Source: Ornithodoros turicata (lineage: Eukaryota > Arthropoda > Arachnida > Ixodida > Argasidae). From it: DNA of 64,000 bases. Under the pieces are notes generated by a model. That model was not told where the DNA came from. It made no database searches and was given only the letters and a program-made list of their open reading frames with translations. This document shows, in pieces, positions 9,529 to 21,825 of this stretch (positions are counted from its first letter, which is position 1; each line of letters opens with the position of its first letter). The position numbers and the translations under genes are program-made. The stretch is taken from the NCBI RefSeq assembly GCF_037126465.1, contig NC_088201.1:233811406-233875405 (forward strand), in the 5' to 3' direction.

Positions 9529-10372
9529 GCAGGAGGACACATGCAGTCCCACGGAACTGCCAATGTCAAAGATCCCTCAGAAGCCTTGATTGGGATCGCA
9601 ATTTTCTACGAACCAAAAATTTTCAACCCGATCCAATAGTAGAAAGGAGCGAAACAGTTTCGTGACGGTGACGGACATACGCCAGAGCAACTCACACTGC
9701 TTGTAGCAGCTTGAAAGCACCTAACTTTACAAAAGAGCCATTCCTTCCTATCAAACATTGCGTTTTTTGCTTGACCTGCAGCAATTCCGTTATCATTACA
9801 GGAACCAGCGACATTTTAGCCCGCATGAAACGTCCAATCCGATTGTCGCGCATGCGCACTAGTTGTAGGACGCGTGATTTCGCTTAAACGACCCGCTCGC
9901 TCTCAGTTAGCTCGACCGATTGGCATTGGCATCGCGAAGCAAGATGGCGGCTGCTTCCAGAACGTGGAAGTTGAGTTGTCGAGTTCTAGTGAACGTTACA
10001 ATGGGATTCCGACGTACGTTGACTGTTTCGAACGATGTGTATGATCTGCGCGAAATTGTTGGATGTAACGACGTACTGAATTCGGCATTTCACACGCTTC
10101 AACGTGCAATCTTGCCGTGCTGCTTAGGCATTCGTGCAACATGGGTACGTACCATTTTCTGTATTTTCAGTCAATATGGGGTGTACAAGGGCAATATGGG
10201 GCCCATATCGCCAGGATTTTCCCAATATTGGCTCGAACTGGGCAATATGGGACTCATATTGGCCAGTTTCAGCCAATATGGGGTAAATCTTGGCGAGACG
10301 GGCCCCATATTGGACCCGTATCGCCAATGACCAGCCAATATGGGCCCAATATTGTGTGCTGCATGGGTTGTT
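9529..10372 (+). mobile_element. 0.84-kb element with ATG exon and AATATTGG array, copy 1
   Basis: The whole stretch recurs in inverse orientation at 56463-57297. In order it has a promoter-like CpG-containing part, an ATG exon (9944) and an AATATTGG-type array, ending GTGTGCTGC. That end is the complement of the CCCAAGCAGCAC-type terminus seen in other elements of this window. The transfer of promoter, exon and array as one unit suggests a non-autonomous element that kept the first exon of its parent. Confidence 0.6.
9944..10144 (+). CDS. candidate first exon, unknown protein
   Basis: ATG in strong context (caagATGGCGG) opens MAAASRTWKL... and continues through DLREIVG and LPCCLG. A GTACGT donor-like site follows at 10145. 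The inverted copy (56654-56890, minus) keeps the frame with many substitutions (DLREVVEF, HEFQRPILPCCLG). Frame preservation despite divergence argues for past coding function. I do not recognise the family; it may be exon 1 of a transposon protein. Confidence 0.45.
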
Positions 10373-10682
10373 GTCACCAGAAGACCTGTGACTACTGCTG
10401 TAGGCTCCAATTCAGTAAATCCGTATTGAAAAATGCAGCAATGCGCATAATGCCGCGCATGTACACAACGCTACGACTCGACCGGTTCCACATCCACACG
10501 TGCACTATAGGCATGCGCGCTTATTTCTCCTGCTATCTGATTGAATAGCGCCGATCTTTCCTTCCTGTGGAATTCATTCGTTGTCGGCAAAGATGCCTCT
10601 GTTTTTTGCGTCGAACTAATTTTGCGTCTGTTATAGTAATTGAAACACAGACTTCCATTTGAGAACAAGTTGTGTTTGTATT

Positions 10683-10762
10683 TGAGTGCCCTTTTAATAC
10701 AATGCCAACGATGAGGACAGTGCCCAGAATTAGAACAGTCGCTGCCCGAAATATAGGTGGCT
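10683..10762 (+). mobile_element. short retroelement-end fragment
   Basis: Contains AATGCCAACGATGAGGACAG, GTGCCCAGAA and CCCGAAATATAGGTGGC. This is the same block as in 31800-31860 and 60615-60675, diverged. Confidence 0.5.
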
Positions 10763-10844
10763 CTCTTCCAGAGACACTTCACTTCGTAGGGCATATCAGT
10801 CAGGGAATGTGTTGCTATACCATTAACTGTGAAACGTGCTGTCC

Positions 10845-10930
10845 AAGTGAGTGAGAGAGAGGGAGAGAAGAGGGAGAGAGGGAAGAGTAAAGGAATGAGA
10901 GAGGAAAACAGAGGGAGCAATGGAGTAGAA
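10845..10930. repeat. GA-rich tract
   Basis: Purine-rich simple sequence, with gagagaggga-type words over about 85 bp. Confidence 0.7.
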
Positions 10931-11039
10931 GAGAGAGAAGCGCTACAAGTAAGAAAGGAATCGTTCAAAAGCGTGGACAAATATTAGCTGTCTCCCTGCT
11001 GATGAAAGAAGGAGTAAAGCGACAGCAATCGTCCAATAG

Positions 11040-11215
11040 ACCTCTCCTCCTTTGTAAACAAATGACGTCATAGTATTCGACAGCGCCACCAATTTGCTAG
11101 AGTTGGACTACGCTCAAAGCTATAGGGGCGAACAAGATCGTACCCGAAAGGCCACGGTCTTCAGGGGATTACCATAGTCCCTGAAAGGGACGCGACCTTC
11201 GGTCCAACTTTTCTT
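11040..11215. repeat. dispersed repeat (copy of 47530-47668)
   Basis: Shares AAATGACGTCATAGT, CAGCGCCA, GGGGCGAACAAG, CCACGGTCTT and GGGACGCGACCT-type blocks with 47530-47668 at roughly 80% by eye. At 11150-11205 a self-complementary stretch (ACCGAAGG, GGTCC, GGGACT) could fold. Type unknown. Confidence 0.5.
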
Positions 11216-14200
11216 TCAAAAGGAGGCAGCGAACAAGTTCCCATTCGTGGAATGCAGCCACGGAGGAAGGAAAGAGAGGAGGAGCCCTCTTGCTCTGAGA
11301 AGTGAAGCCGAGATTGGGGGCCACTCCAGTGACGTCACCGCTCGCCTTTTTCGGTTTCGGTCACGTACATCTCTATCGGAGACCCCAACGCATAGTTTTG
11401 GAATACTTGGAGAGGTGTGGTGGTAGCGCGCCGAAGTGGCCCCCAAAGTGGCCTGATTGGGCAATTCGGGTAACGTGACCCCCGCCAGGCTCCAAAGAAG
11501 CTACAGCTGACCTCCTATCCCCACGTCACTTGCCCCCAGGCTTCTCTCTTCTGTCGAAGAGTTGTTGGGGCACCTCCTTTTCTGCTTTCCTCCATGAATG
11601 CAGCCTTCCCCTTCCCACAATTGTTTCGGTTTCAGTCGGTTTCAGTTTCGGGTTCAGTTGTGCTTTTGCCGGTGGCGGGCAACTCGAGTGAGCGGAGCAT
11701 AAATTACACTTTTTTTCTTGCGATGTATGCTCTGAAGCATTCACTTGCGTCCTGGGGGGCCGACGACACGACAATCCTCAGTGGATTTAAGGAACGCGTA
11801 CACAACAGCTGACGCGTCCCGAGGCGATTTTGCGGCCAGGGAGGGGCAAATCTGAAGCGCCCCCCTCTCCCGTTTCCCTCAGAAACCGTGTAAACAAAGA
11901 AAAGAAAACGCTTATGTGCAGTGCCGAGATCGTAGATTCAAATTATCTTCATTCCCGCTTGATACTGTCCAACAGACTTGCCAGGGCGTGCCGTTCGGCA
12001 CCCTCTTTGGCGAGGGCACCAAGGGGGGCTGCCCCCCTCGCGGCCCCGTCGCTACGGCTCTGCACAACAGCCACCAACATGGCAAGTCGGTAAACGACCG
12101 TTGTTGCATAGAGGGACGTGCCCCAGCACCCTCCCCCTAATTCCCTTCAAGAAACCTGGCAACGCCCTTCAAAATACCGACCAGAGGGGGCAAAAACATC
12201 ACGAAAGCAGTGCGGAAATTTGGGCTAGTTGGTACATACTACAACAGGAATACACGCATACAGACGGGACAAGAAGAGGAGGCACACACACACCAAGCGC
12301 TTTACAACTAAACTGTAATGACAGAAAAAACCCATACAATCATGTGCACCAGCGCAATGCCATCACACAGCGTCGAAACAAGTATGTCAGATAACAATCG
12401 TGTGTCAGATAACAATCAAAGATCAAAATGACAGTTTTGTGCACGTGCTAACATACTCTAATGGACAAGATAAGTGGTGATACAGGCGGAATAATTTCTG
12501 TGATTGAAATACAAATTCACGCTCATTGTCCACCAGAAAAGTGAAAGCTTCGCTAATACAACTGGAGCCATTTCTTCTTATCTCAGCCAGTTCGACTTGG
12601 TGTGTGTGGGGGTGCCTCCCCTCTTCTTTTGTACAATAAAAGCAGTAGATACGGGCGTGACGCACCACCCACTCGACACTCCCCCCTGGCACGGAGATGA
12701 AAATCCTGCGGATATCCTATGGTCATGCTGGCAGTCCAGCACCACAACAGAAGCAAGGCGTCGCCTTCGGCGCCGTCAAGTCTCGCTTTCAGAATGTTGA
12801 GCAACATAGCATTCTAATGCCCGAATCTGGAGGGGCGGACTCGGACGCGGAATACCTGCGATAAACTTTTCGATGCTTACGGTTCCCGTGGCGCCACCTG
12901 TCCTCGGAGCGGAGTTTTCGGCGCAGACAACCGAAATTTCTGAGGAGCTGGCCCAATACAGCTGTCGCGTTAAAAAAGAAAAAAAGTTGCAGAAACCACT
13001 TCCCTTGTTCTCTACATATGCAAAGAATCTTGTATGAAGACTCATGACGTCACGTTGAAGAGTAGGCCAGATTTTGTTACGATGCCAGATGGACAGGTCT
13101 CAACTCACGACGCAGCTCACTATAGGGCTGTTGCAGTGAAGTTTGCATAGCATCATTTCGGGCCCAAACGACCACGGATCCCAACAGTCGCTCGTTTCAT
13201 TAGCGGCTTTTGCCTGGTGTCTCAAACGGTATGGTGCCAATGAAAGCTAGAAAACATGTAAGAAATACACAGAGAAAGCAGTGCTTCTTCAAAAGTGCGA
13301 ACAACTCGAGACCGTGTATTTGAAAGTGCCGCGACGTCTGCTAAACTACCGCGTGTTGCATAATTTGGGGTCGCTGATGTTGCTGGTCACTCGCGCCACC
13401 TGGCCCAGTGAAACAGGTCTATGAATACCAGGACGCAACTGCGCCGGCACCTCCGATGCGACGCTCGTGAACGTCTTTGCGTTTTTGTCTGCCTTCCTAC
13501 AGGCATGCTTCAGTATTGGGTTGAGTATAAGAGTTTTTTTTCTCATGGGCAAGAACTGCGCATTGAAGCGGCACACAGACTACACACAAGTATTGTCCTG
13601 TCACCGTGCGCCATTTCCTGTCGAGGGACTCCTCTTCTGTGGGTGGTGGTCTTCTTGCGAGGCCCCATCCCATCCGACACGAGTGCCTCAAGATCGGGTT
13701 TTATAAACGGTTTATTATAAACAGTTTACGACACAGTCACTGACGTCAGTGCCACTACAGCGCGGCACTTAGAAACAGGTTTTGCATTGGTCGGGGTGCG
13801 AATGTGAATGAGTGCGTACTACTGCTCCGTTTACACGCGGTGCATGTACACCTCCTAGTTTTATTACGAGGCCAGAACACATACCGCGTTTCGGCGTTAG
13901 TAGTTAAAGAACGCTCCGCGTTAACATCAAACTGTCAGTTCCGTTCGTACTGTTGTGTGCCACCCCGCCGGCTGGCAACCCGAGTCAGGTGCCGTGCGCA
14001 CTAATAACGGAACTTCAACTCTGGTAAATGCTCAGGACTAACCTACCATTCACAGTCGTTTTCTTTTGTTATCTTTGATGTTGAAAACGGGAGGTAGACG
14101 CTTTTTTTGTGGCAAGTTGGACCAGTGCCTCCTCTATTCCTCAATGCCTGTCCATTTGCAGATGCGCCGAGTCGCTTCCCTTTCCCCCGGAGGGCACGTA

Positions 14201-14703
14201 GAGGGCGCCACTTCCCTATACCCCTTGTCGTCTGCTATGCACTCTTGACTGATTTCGATAAGCGCGGTTTCGAACGTTTCAAAAAATGCGGTACTGCGTA
14301 CTCCCTTCTGCCATTTTTTTTTTTTACTTCTGGGACCAAGAAAAAAGAGCAAGGGTTATCGTTTCACGAGGTGCCTGCGGATCTCGCGTTACGAAAGAAG
14401 TGGTAGAAAGTGATAGCCAGGAAAGATTAGGAGCCGAACACTACTTCCAACTGTTCTGTTGTGTGCAGCAAGCACTTCCTTGCGATTGATTACAAAGAAA
14501 ACATCACAACACGAACACGTGCGGCAGGTGACGTCAGCGCGCGTCAGACCTGGGTGTAGGGTAGTGGCGCCGTCAAACGAGAGAACGTGAACTAATACGC
14601 ATGCGCAGTACAGCACCTCTGACCAAATGGAGAGGCATTGAGTAATAGAGGAGGCGCTGGTTGGACGCACGTGAACTGCAACCCAAAGCTGTACGCTCCA
14701 TTC
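11216..14703. other. 3.5 kb without a recognisable gene
   Basis: No domain, TIR or RNA is recognised. At 12230-12700 a block with multiple CACACACAC, GGGACAAGAAGAGG and an AATAAAAGC resembles the untranslated end of a retroelement read on the minus strand, but I cannot name it. At 12020-12045 there is a GC-rich hairpin (GGGGGGC/GCCCCCC). Confidence 0.3.
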
Positions 14704-14876
14704 TCTTCTGATGATGATGATGATGATGATTCAGGTTTTCCTGGCGCATAAGCGACGAAGGCCATAATGCGCCAAGACAATGGTAATAAAAGTACAAGTT
14801 AAAAGTATAGTGATTTAGTTAAACAAGACTTTACAGTTACACTATCAAATGACATAAAAATCAAATAATAAAACTA
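14704..14876 (-). mobile_element. LINE 3' UTR with (TCA)n tail
   Basis: On the minus strand this continues the LINE at 15458-15837 after the inserted MITE and ends in a TCA triplet run (14708-14730), the tail type of I-like elements. It contains TTGGCGCATTATGGCCTTCG, a G-rich 3' UTR block. Confidence 0.7.
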
Positions 14877-15457
14877 CAGGGTGTGTGCAGAAAAACATGA
14901 CCCGCATTTAGGCACATAGCTTGTTGCCTACCTAACTAACGAACTTCCGGTGGCGCACGATGGCGCATTTATGCGTGCGAAATCTGTAGAAAAATTGTGG
15001 AAGCCATACCCAGCTTAAAAAATAAACGGAACAACGAAAACGTCGGCTTCCGTGCATCAGAATAGGACAACATGGTGGGCAACAGGGTGTACGTGAAAGG
15101 GCAACATGGTGCACGTAGGAGAGTTGTGTTCAAGTACCGCTAGGGGAGCTATCGGTGCATAAATCGAAACGATGTCCCACATGGATGCTAATCGGCAGTT
15201 CCCCTAGCGGTGCCTGCACATAACTCTTATGAGACGGAAATACACTACCATGCAGTGTCATGACCGCCCTATTCTAATGCATGGAAGCCCATGTTTTCGC
15301 GCTTTGTTTATTTTTTTACATTGAGTATGGCTTCCAGGATTTTTTCGTAGCTTTCGCACGCATAAATACGCCGTCGTGCGCCACCGGAAGTTCCTCGGCT
15401 AAGTAGACAACGAGTTACATGTAAAAATGCGGGTCATGTTTTTCTGCACACACCCTG
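14877..15457. mobile_element. 581-bp TA-target MITE inside the LINE
   Basis: Ends CAGGGTGTGTGCAGAAAAAC and its complement, continuing as imperfect TIRs for about 190 bp (the blocks around 14941-15050 and 15270-15400 pair). TA flanks both ends (14875-14876, 15458-15459). Inserted exactly at the LINE stop codon. Confidence 0.85.
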
Positions 15458-15837
15458 TACAATGCTGTTAAAATGCCAATGTCTTGAAAGAAGTTAAAAA
15501 CCCGTTCAAATGGTAAGAGAGCCTCATCCCCCAGCAGAAGGGAGGGATCTAGAGGTGTATGGTATGTGTACAGCTCGTGAAAATGGTGAAGTCTGTGTGT
15601 ATCGTATGATGGACATGTAATCAGCATGTGAAGGACAGATTTCGTCTCGTTGCATTGCATGCAATGCGGAGCCTCTTCATTGCGGAGGAGGTGGCTGTGG
15701 GTCAAATGCGTGTGCCCAATCCTCAGCCTGGCAGAAACAACTTCATGAAGACGACTGTTAAAAATTTCTGTCCGTTTTACAATGGTGGGCTTAACTAGAT
15801 GAAGTTTCATTCTCTTCTTAAATCATAAGCGATAACT
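15458..15837 (-). pseudogene. C-terminal end of LINE ORF2 (I-like)
   Basis: The minus-strand frame contains KLHLVKP, then RLRIGHTHLTHSHLL and CMQCNETKSVLHMLITCPSY. This last block, a CxxC...H....C cluster, follows the RNase H domain in I-like and Jockey-group elements. The frame runs to ILTAL, where removing the inserted MITE restores a TAG stop. The element is 5'-truncated near 15837, so it has no reverse transcriptase or endonuclease left. Confidence 0.85.
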
Positions 15838-16308
15838 GAGATTTCTAAGTTAGCAGTGAGGTGACTTTTAACACGGTTCGAAATCTTCTCTTATCTGTCA
15901 AGCTTTTTCCATCAGTAGTACCTTGCAAACTATTTTCGCTGTGCCGTATTTTCTCACTTCACAATCAACTTTACCACAAACAGCAGGAAGAAGTGACGGC
16001 AGACGTGTATATGGTTACGAGGAATACGTCATGGTACAATTCCACCACCGTCGTCCTCCTGATATAGAAATGAATGTTTCCTTCTTCATTGCAGATGCCT
16101 CCCGTTCAAGCACAGGAAAAATACCACTGCTGTCCAGATGAGCATGAATGCCATGAAGCCCCTCGACTGGAGACGACTACCACCGCCCCGGTGAAGATGG
16201 TTGTAGTGAAAAATAAATCCAACAAAGTATTCGCGTACATGCCTCAGATTTTCGGCGCTGCCGATTGTGTAACCGGCATTTGTAGGGATTGGGACGATTC
16301 AAGCCAAA
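15838..16308. other. no gene seen
   Basis: Unique-looking sequence between the LINE and the hAT MITE. No supported frame, although a plus-strand frame through 16074-16322 contains KYHCCPDEHECHEAP, which I could not assign. Confidence 0.3.
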
Positions 16309-16316
16309 CTTATACC

Positions 16317-16966
16317 CAGTGATGGCCACTAACTACTTCTACAGTAGTTTAACTATAACTACTAACTACTTCGCGGTGGAGTAGTTTAACTAGTAGTTCA
16401 ACTACTTTTCAGGTGAGTAGTTAAAACTACTTCTTTAACTACTGCAATGTAGTTTAACTACATCTATAACTACTTAACCTTGTCCATCAACACCAATCCC
16501 TTGTAGTGTTCTTGGACACCTAAACATGAATCACACGGAATGATAAACTTTGGCTCAAGCCACTGCTACGACAGTCAAATACAAAGCTTGCGGCGGGATT
16601 CTTTCTGTGCCTACGCGATAAACTAAGTTGCAGAATTACTTCACAGCAAATGAGGCTTCACTGGACAAGCATTAAAAGTGAAGATTTAGTACACATGCAC
16701 GACACAATTGCTCTGCACCTCCGTTCTCATCAAACAAGTAGCTCGAGGTAAAAGTCGGAAGCACAATCGTGCCGTAAAGCTTGCGGCAAAATCGGAAGTA
16801 GTTGGCGCCTTCAGTAACCTAACTACTGTAGTTAACTACTTAAAATAGTAGTTTAACTAGGAGTTGCCACTACATTTCTGCAAGTAGTTGATAACTACTT
16901 TTTAACTACAATCTGGTAGTTTAACTAGTAGTTTAACTACATGTAGTTAACTACTGGCCATCACTG
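16317..16966. mobile_element. hAT-type MITE rich in AGTAGTTTAACTA
   Basis: Termini CAGTGATGGCCACTAACTAC and the complementary right end are flanked by an exact 8-bp duplication CTTATACC (16309-16316 and 16967-16974). Subterminal regions are packed with AGTAGTTTAACTA-like words. Length 650 bp, non-coding. Confidence 0.92.
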
Positions 16967-16974
16967 CTTATACC

Positions 16975-17429
16975 TATAGGGTCCTCGGTTTTCGGTGCTT
17001 AGTTTTTCAGAGAAATCGGTTCGTGAAATCTGTAGCTATTTCGCTCACCAGGAATAAGTTTGTTGGCTGTAAGTAATAAGGGTTGTAATAAATAATAAGT
17101 AATTCTAATAAGGGTATGTAATAACAGCAGTAATAATGGGTTGTAAGTAATAAGTATAGCCCGGATTCCTAGGCAAATGCCTATTTTTTTTCGTGTGGTT
17201 CTAATAGCGCCTTTTCGATGCATGAGCACGATTTGAGTGCTGGGGAACATCCTGTATCGATTTGCTAGTGCCTATAAATGCCTATTCCGGCGTTAGTGCC
17301 TATTTTGAACCTGAAACTCCGATTAAACACGAAAAAAAAAAGCCTATGTCCCTAAAGCGGTGGCGAAACACGTCATTTTGAAACCATCGATCATTTGCTA
17401 AGCAGCTAGTATAAAGCTATTCGAATGTA
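16975..17429. other. no gene; repeated TGCCTATT words
   Basis: Contains repeated GTGCCTATT/ATGCCTATT words (17170-17310) and TAATAAG repeats (17075-17155). Probably transposon-derived, type unknown. Confidence 0.4.
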
Positions 17430-18031
17430 CAGGGTGTTACCCTATAAAAGTCTACCCGCGTCGGCATGCCGTGCTCGCCAATTACTCAATGCAGGCGGTA
17501 CAATGTGTTGTCTACGTATAAACCTCATAAGGACATTCATCCATGGCAAATATCGAAGTGATTGAGCACCGTTACGCAAAGTTATAGCGCAAAACGTGAG
17601 GTTCCCGTAGGCAAAACAGTCAAGATGGCGCCTCTCAGTAAGCAGACGACATCACTTTTGGGTGTCGTCTGCTGAGTACGTCGGCATTTTTCGTACCTCA
17701 CGTTGCTTACTTCTGAGCAAAATACGACAGTTACACGAAAGCGAAATCAAAACTGCAGTTCCATCCGGCTGGCAGGATATGCGACACGTCGTCGTCTGGG
17801 GAGCAGCATGGCAAGTGCTCTTCTCAGCGCCGCCATCTTGATTGTTTTGACTACGGGAATTTCACGTTTTGAGTTATAACTTCGTGTTGCGGCGCTTAAT
17901 TACTTTCAAATTCACCAAGATTAAATGTCCTTATGAGCTTTATATGAAGATCGCACAATGTGCCACCTGCATTGAGTAATTGGCGAGTACGGCATGGCGG
18001 CACGGGTAGACTTTTATAGGGTAACACCCTG
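17430..18031. mobile_element. 602-bp TA-target MITE
   Basis: Ends CAGGGTGTTACCCTATAAAA and its complement, with TIRs of about 100 bp, flanked by TA (17428-17429, 18032-18033). The loop contains AAGATGGCGCC and its counterpart, so the inverted symmetry reaches far inward. Tc1/mariner-type target site. Confidence 0.9.
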
Positions 18032-18720
18032 TAAGTTGAGAATTCCAAATCGATTACTGGTACAGAGCTCACTCGTTCTTACTCTGCATTCCAGATATTG
18101 TGGTGTCCTGTGGGTCTTTATTAAAAAAGTATAAGCACGTTTCGTAACGGTTTTCTGTCAATCTAGAACACGCATTGTTATGCCTGCTCACATTTAGAAG
18201 AGTCCCCGAAACTTTCTATATTTTCTTTCTTTTTTTCTTTTTTTGTCAACGAGAGGGCGTGACGTATGAAGGTAGGTATACAAGCCCCTACAGTTTGGCA
18301 ATTTGTCCGATTGTGACCGATCTACGTCTTGCAGCTTTCTTCTCTTCTTCTTCTTCGTCTCTTCTTTTTCTTCTTCGCTTCGTTGCTTCTAATCTGTGTT
18401 TCGGCGATGCGACACACGAGACAAGATTTTTACGAAAGTCAACCATTAGCAGCTCCCGCTGTAAAAGCATTTAACAAGACCTACAAGACTGTTCTGGGTG
18501 TTTCCGCCCAGAGGCTAAGGCTACTCCATATTTCACGGTGATTCTTCAAACCCTGCACTAAACCCGAGACAAGGAGTACAGACAGATTCTCGTTAACTGT
18601 ATTAATATATTTTTATTAAAAAATAATCGGTCGTCCTTGTGTGTCGTCGTACCTCACAGGAACCACACAACACCGCAGCTTTAATTGGCGAGGCTCCCTC
18701 AATCCTATTGTTTTGTTCGG

Positions 18721-20618
18721 CTACATCGTCGCATTCCATATCCTGAGTCCATAGTCTTGCTCGAACGGTGATGACACGTTCCGCTAAAATCGTCGATGTC
18801 GTACACCAGGATGCATCTTCTTCGAGAAAATTTATGTTTCAGGGACTCTACAGACGGAACTAAAAATGCTTCGACCAGTCCTTTCTGATGCCAGTTTATG
18901 TCGCAGTTATGAAATGCGAATTTCGAAACACTTAGTGTACAAAACTCAAACACCAGCGGCATGGCCGAGTGGGCTAAGGCGTCCGCTCGTTGGTGGTAAC
19001 CAAGGTCGTGCTCTAGACTGGGAGGTGGTGGGTTCGAATCCTACCTCCGGCTGTGCTGTCTGAGGTTTTCCCTGGGTTTTCCGAAGACTTTCCAGACGAA
19101 TGTCGGCACAGTTCCCCCTGAAGTCGGCCCAGGACGCATACTAACCCCCCTGTCCCCCACTCCTTCCTGCTATCCTCTCTCCGTCTGTCCACATCTGTAC
19201 GTCGCTCATAGCCACAGTTGCTTCGCGGCGCTAACACGCAATCAAAAAAAAAAAAAAAAAAACTCAAACAGCGCAGCTCTGCCGCTTTCATTTGAGATTT
19301 CATCTGGCATCCGCGGTTTCCCTCCCAGGTAGGTTGCTGCTTCAAAGAGCAGGCTGACGCTGAAGCAAGCGTTCACTGGTGCAAGAGTGCTCACTGCGTT
19401 CCAGCCAACATCGAAATTCTTATTCAATTCATTACACCGTTCGCCTAAACTTAGCACCGTCGTGAACGTTGTAACCCGCGTGTCGAAGAACAAGGTATCA
19501 ACCTTATCACGAAGGAGGGAAATATTGAAATGCTGCTGAGCTACGCTTGCGGTTCCGGGCAGCATCGGCGTAATATTGAAATGACGTCCAACGTGCGTAT
19601 TGAGATGGAACAGTTCTTTCAGTCTGTCCAGGAGGTCAGCCAGCGTCTCTCCATTGGATGGAAGTCCGCAAGGATCCTCAGGATACACCCAATGTATGTT
19701 GACTCCATCCAGGTGGGAACGAAGGACGGTGTCTAGAATGTCCACAGCGATTCTTGCCATCATTCGCTTGTCCCAACCGAGCCGAGCGAATTCAAAGCTG
19801 TCCTCAGGATATCCTCCCACTGAAAGGATAATCATGTTCCACTTCCGCTTGAGGGATCCAAGCTGTCGAAGACCATAAGAGTGATCGAAACTGGGAGCCC
19901 TACTGACCAGCTGACCAGCATCGACGCCCACTGACCAGTAGATCACGCAAGAGCAGAGATGGAACGGTACGTGTTTCGGTAGGTAGTCGTATTGTTTCGG
20001 TTTTCGGAAACAGCTGCTGTTGTAAACTCAGCAAAATACGACGTCCTTACTCGGCTGAGTAATGTTGTTCCGTACGATGTCAGAGTCGGCTACGTCAGTG
20101 ATGTTGTCGGAGATAGCTGCGCTCTTCAGACACGTAGGTGGGAGTCCCTCCCAGTGCTCCGGGACCGTGACGTGGTCAAAACTCGACGTCGAAGAATGGC
20201 TCGCGGAATCTCCGGTCAACGATGTTACGCTTACAGTTTCGACGTCGCTGGAACCACTTCGGAGGAAGTTAAGGAAGAGGATTCCAGAGGGTAAAATCAT
20301 AACGCTACATACGATAGTGCAGAAGGTCCAGACATAGAAGGTGTTGTCGTGGTCTTCTTCTGGATATGGTTCGCTTTCTTCGGGTGTCTCTAAGCTCCTC
20401 AGCGAATAGAACGGAGGACTTCTGACAGGCGTTGACCCCAGGTGTGCTGCAGGCTCAGATGAGCTCCCACTGGGTGCCGAAGAACCAGAAGTGTGCTGGC
20501 GGGACTGAGGGCTTCCTGATACATTACCAGAGGCTGTCTCCTTGTTACTCGACGGGTAAACAGGGGTAGCTGACATGCAAGGTGGTTCGGGGCTAATGGG
20601 CGTTTCGTTCGACTGCAT
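18721..20618 (-). pseudogene. GH18-like membrane protein, copy A (broken)
   Basis: Start ATG at 20618 (MQSNETPISPEPP). The N-terminal 195 codons are intact: Ser/Pro-rich tail, transmembrane segment FYVWTFCTIVCSVMILPSGI, and stalk. A TGA at 20028-20030 replaces the second Cys codon of the conserved CC-Y-NNS block (TGC TGT in copy C). The frame then continues through CSCVIYWSV, LSVGGYPEDSFEF and DGVNIHWVYPED. A SINE (18953-19258) splits the gene after AALFEF. A one-base loss near 18765 shifts the last 20 codons, and the expected TAG is at 18721-18723. Three lesions make it a pseudogene. Its N-terminal half is almost identical to copy B, while the C-terminal half is more diverged. Confidence 0.9.
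18953..19258 (+). mobile_element. tRNA-derived SINE in GH18 copy A
   Basis: The head has an A box (TGGCCGAGTGGGCTAAGGCG) and B box (GGTTCGAATCC) like a tRNA-Ser, followed by a non-tRNA body and a poly(A) tail. A 12-bp direct repeat AAAACTCAAACA flanks it (18941-18952 and 19259-19270). Copy B shows the uninterrupted sequence at 32796-32812. Similar to the Ruka-type SINEs described in ixodid ticks (recollection). Confidence 0.92.
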
Positions 20619-21825
20619 AATATCACCGGCCGTCGTCATGGGAAGACTGGAAATAGGGTGTCAGACAAGGCACATCATATGGAGCGCGATCCGCTTGCTG
20701 TCGTCCTCTTCTTCCTCAGCTGTGTACTTACTCCTTCCGCGTTATGGCGTAGGGCTACAACATTTTTCGATACCGCTCTTACCAGCTGCCTACCTAAGAA
20801 TTATTTTTTTTCTTACAGAGACGTTTCGAGGGGGACTCAAGTGGGGGGGGGACGTGCCGGCCCCTTTTCTTAGAGTGGGCGCAAGAGGAAAGGAACCAGG
20901 ATACGGTAACGTATCGTAATAATATGACAGTCGAGAGATACATGCAGTGTAGAACTCAAAATGATATTCTTCAGTTATATTCTTCGCTATTTCGCATTGA
21001 TCATTTAGGGCATTTCTGCTGAGCTGTCAAGTGCAGGACATTGATGCAGAATAATTTCCGTGCAATGTACGTGTAATAAAAATAGGAGTAGTGCATGCGC
21101 AAATTTTAATCATTGCAGTCAGTCATTTGCAATCAGTGCAAATACAACATTGTTCTGCCAATTGTTGTACAATCCGCTTTGGAAAAGCGCTCCCCGAGTG
21201 TCGAAGGAACGGCGGCGTACCTAGAAATGCAAAATTTTGAATCGCCCGAAAAAAAAAAACGGTTTTCAGGCTCCAGTGAAAGTCCTAGTCCTGGCTAGTC
21301 CTAAGTTAGCTAGTCCTAAGCTAGAAAGGCTAGTCCTGGATAGATTGTCTTCATATTTTAACAGTTCGTGGCTTTACGCCGCGAGACAACTGTGACGATT
21401 GATCATGAATGACGTCACGGTAGTGAGGCTGCGGATTAATTTCTCCCACCTGGGGTGCTTGTTCACGTGAGCTGCAAGACGCCTAACAACTATTACGCCT
21501 TCGTATGAGGCCATGCAAGACAATCCCTTTTCAGATTTTGACATTTATTGAAGAGGTTTCGATATTACTCACGAAGTCAGTGGCAAGGAGAGACGAACAG
21601 CGGAAGAACAAATCACCGGCCGACTGCTGACAGTCTCATGGAATATTTATTAACGGCACGAAGTATAAACCAACCACAGACAAAAACCGCCGTGAACAGT
21701 TGTACGTTATAGAAAAACACAACATATAAATACGACTATTCACTGTAGGCAACTGAAGGTGCTCCACATCTAGCAGCCCGTCCCTCAGTCCCTCAGATCA
21801 CTGTACGTTGGTTTCGGCGGAATAT

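Noticed and set aside
14296..14489. Homopolymer-rich frames near 14300-14490 as a gene
   Set aside because: They depend on T and A runs, have no domain, and are not conserved elsewhere.
20028..20030. TGA at a conserved Cys codon in GH18 copy A as selenocysteine
   Set aside because: No selenocysteine insertion element was apparent, the other copies use TGT, and the same gene is also split by a SINE and frameshifted. A nonsense mutation is simpler.
20062..20337. Opposite-strand open frames over the GH18 genes (also 33602-33877, 40380-40703, 52699-53022, 63586-63909)
   Set aside because: They overlap the stalk-coding region in antisense in every copy and follow from the codon use of the sense gene; no domain.
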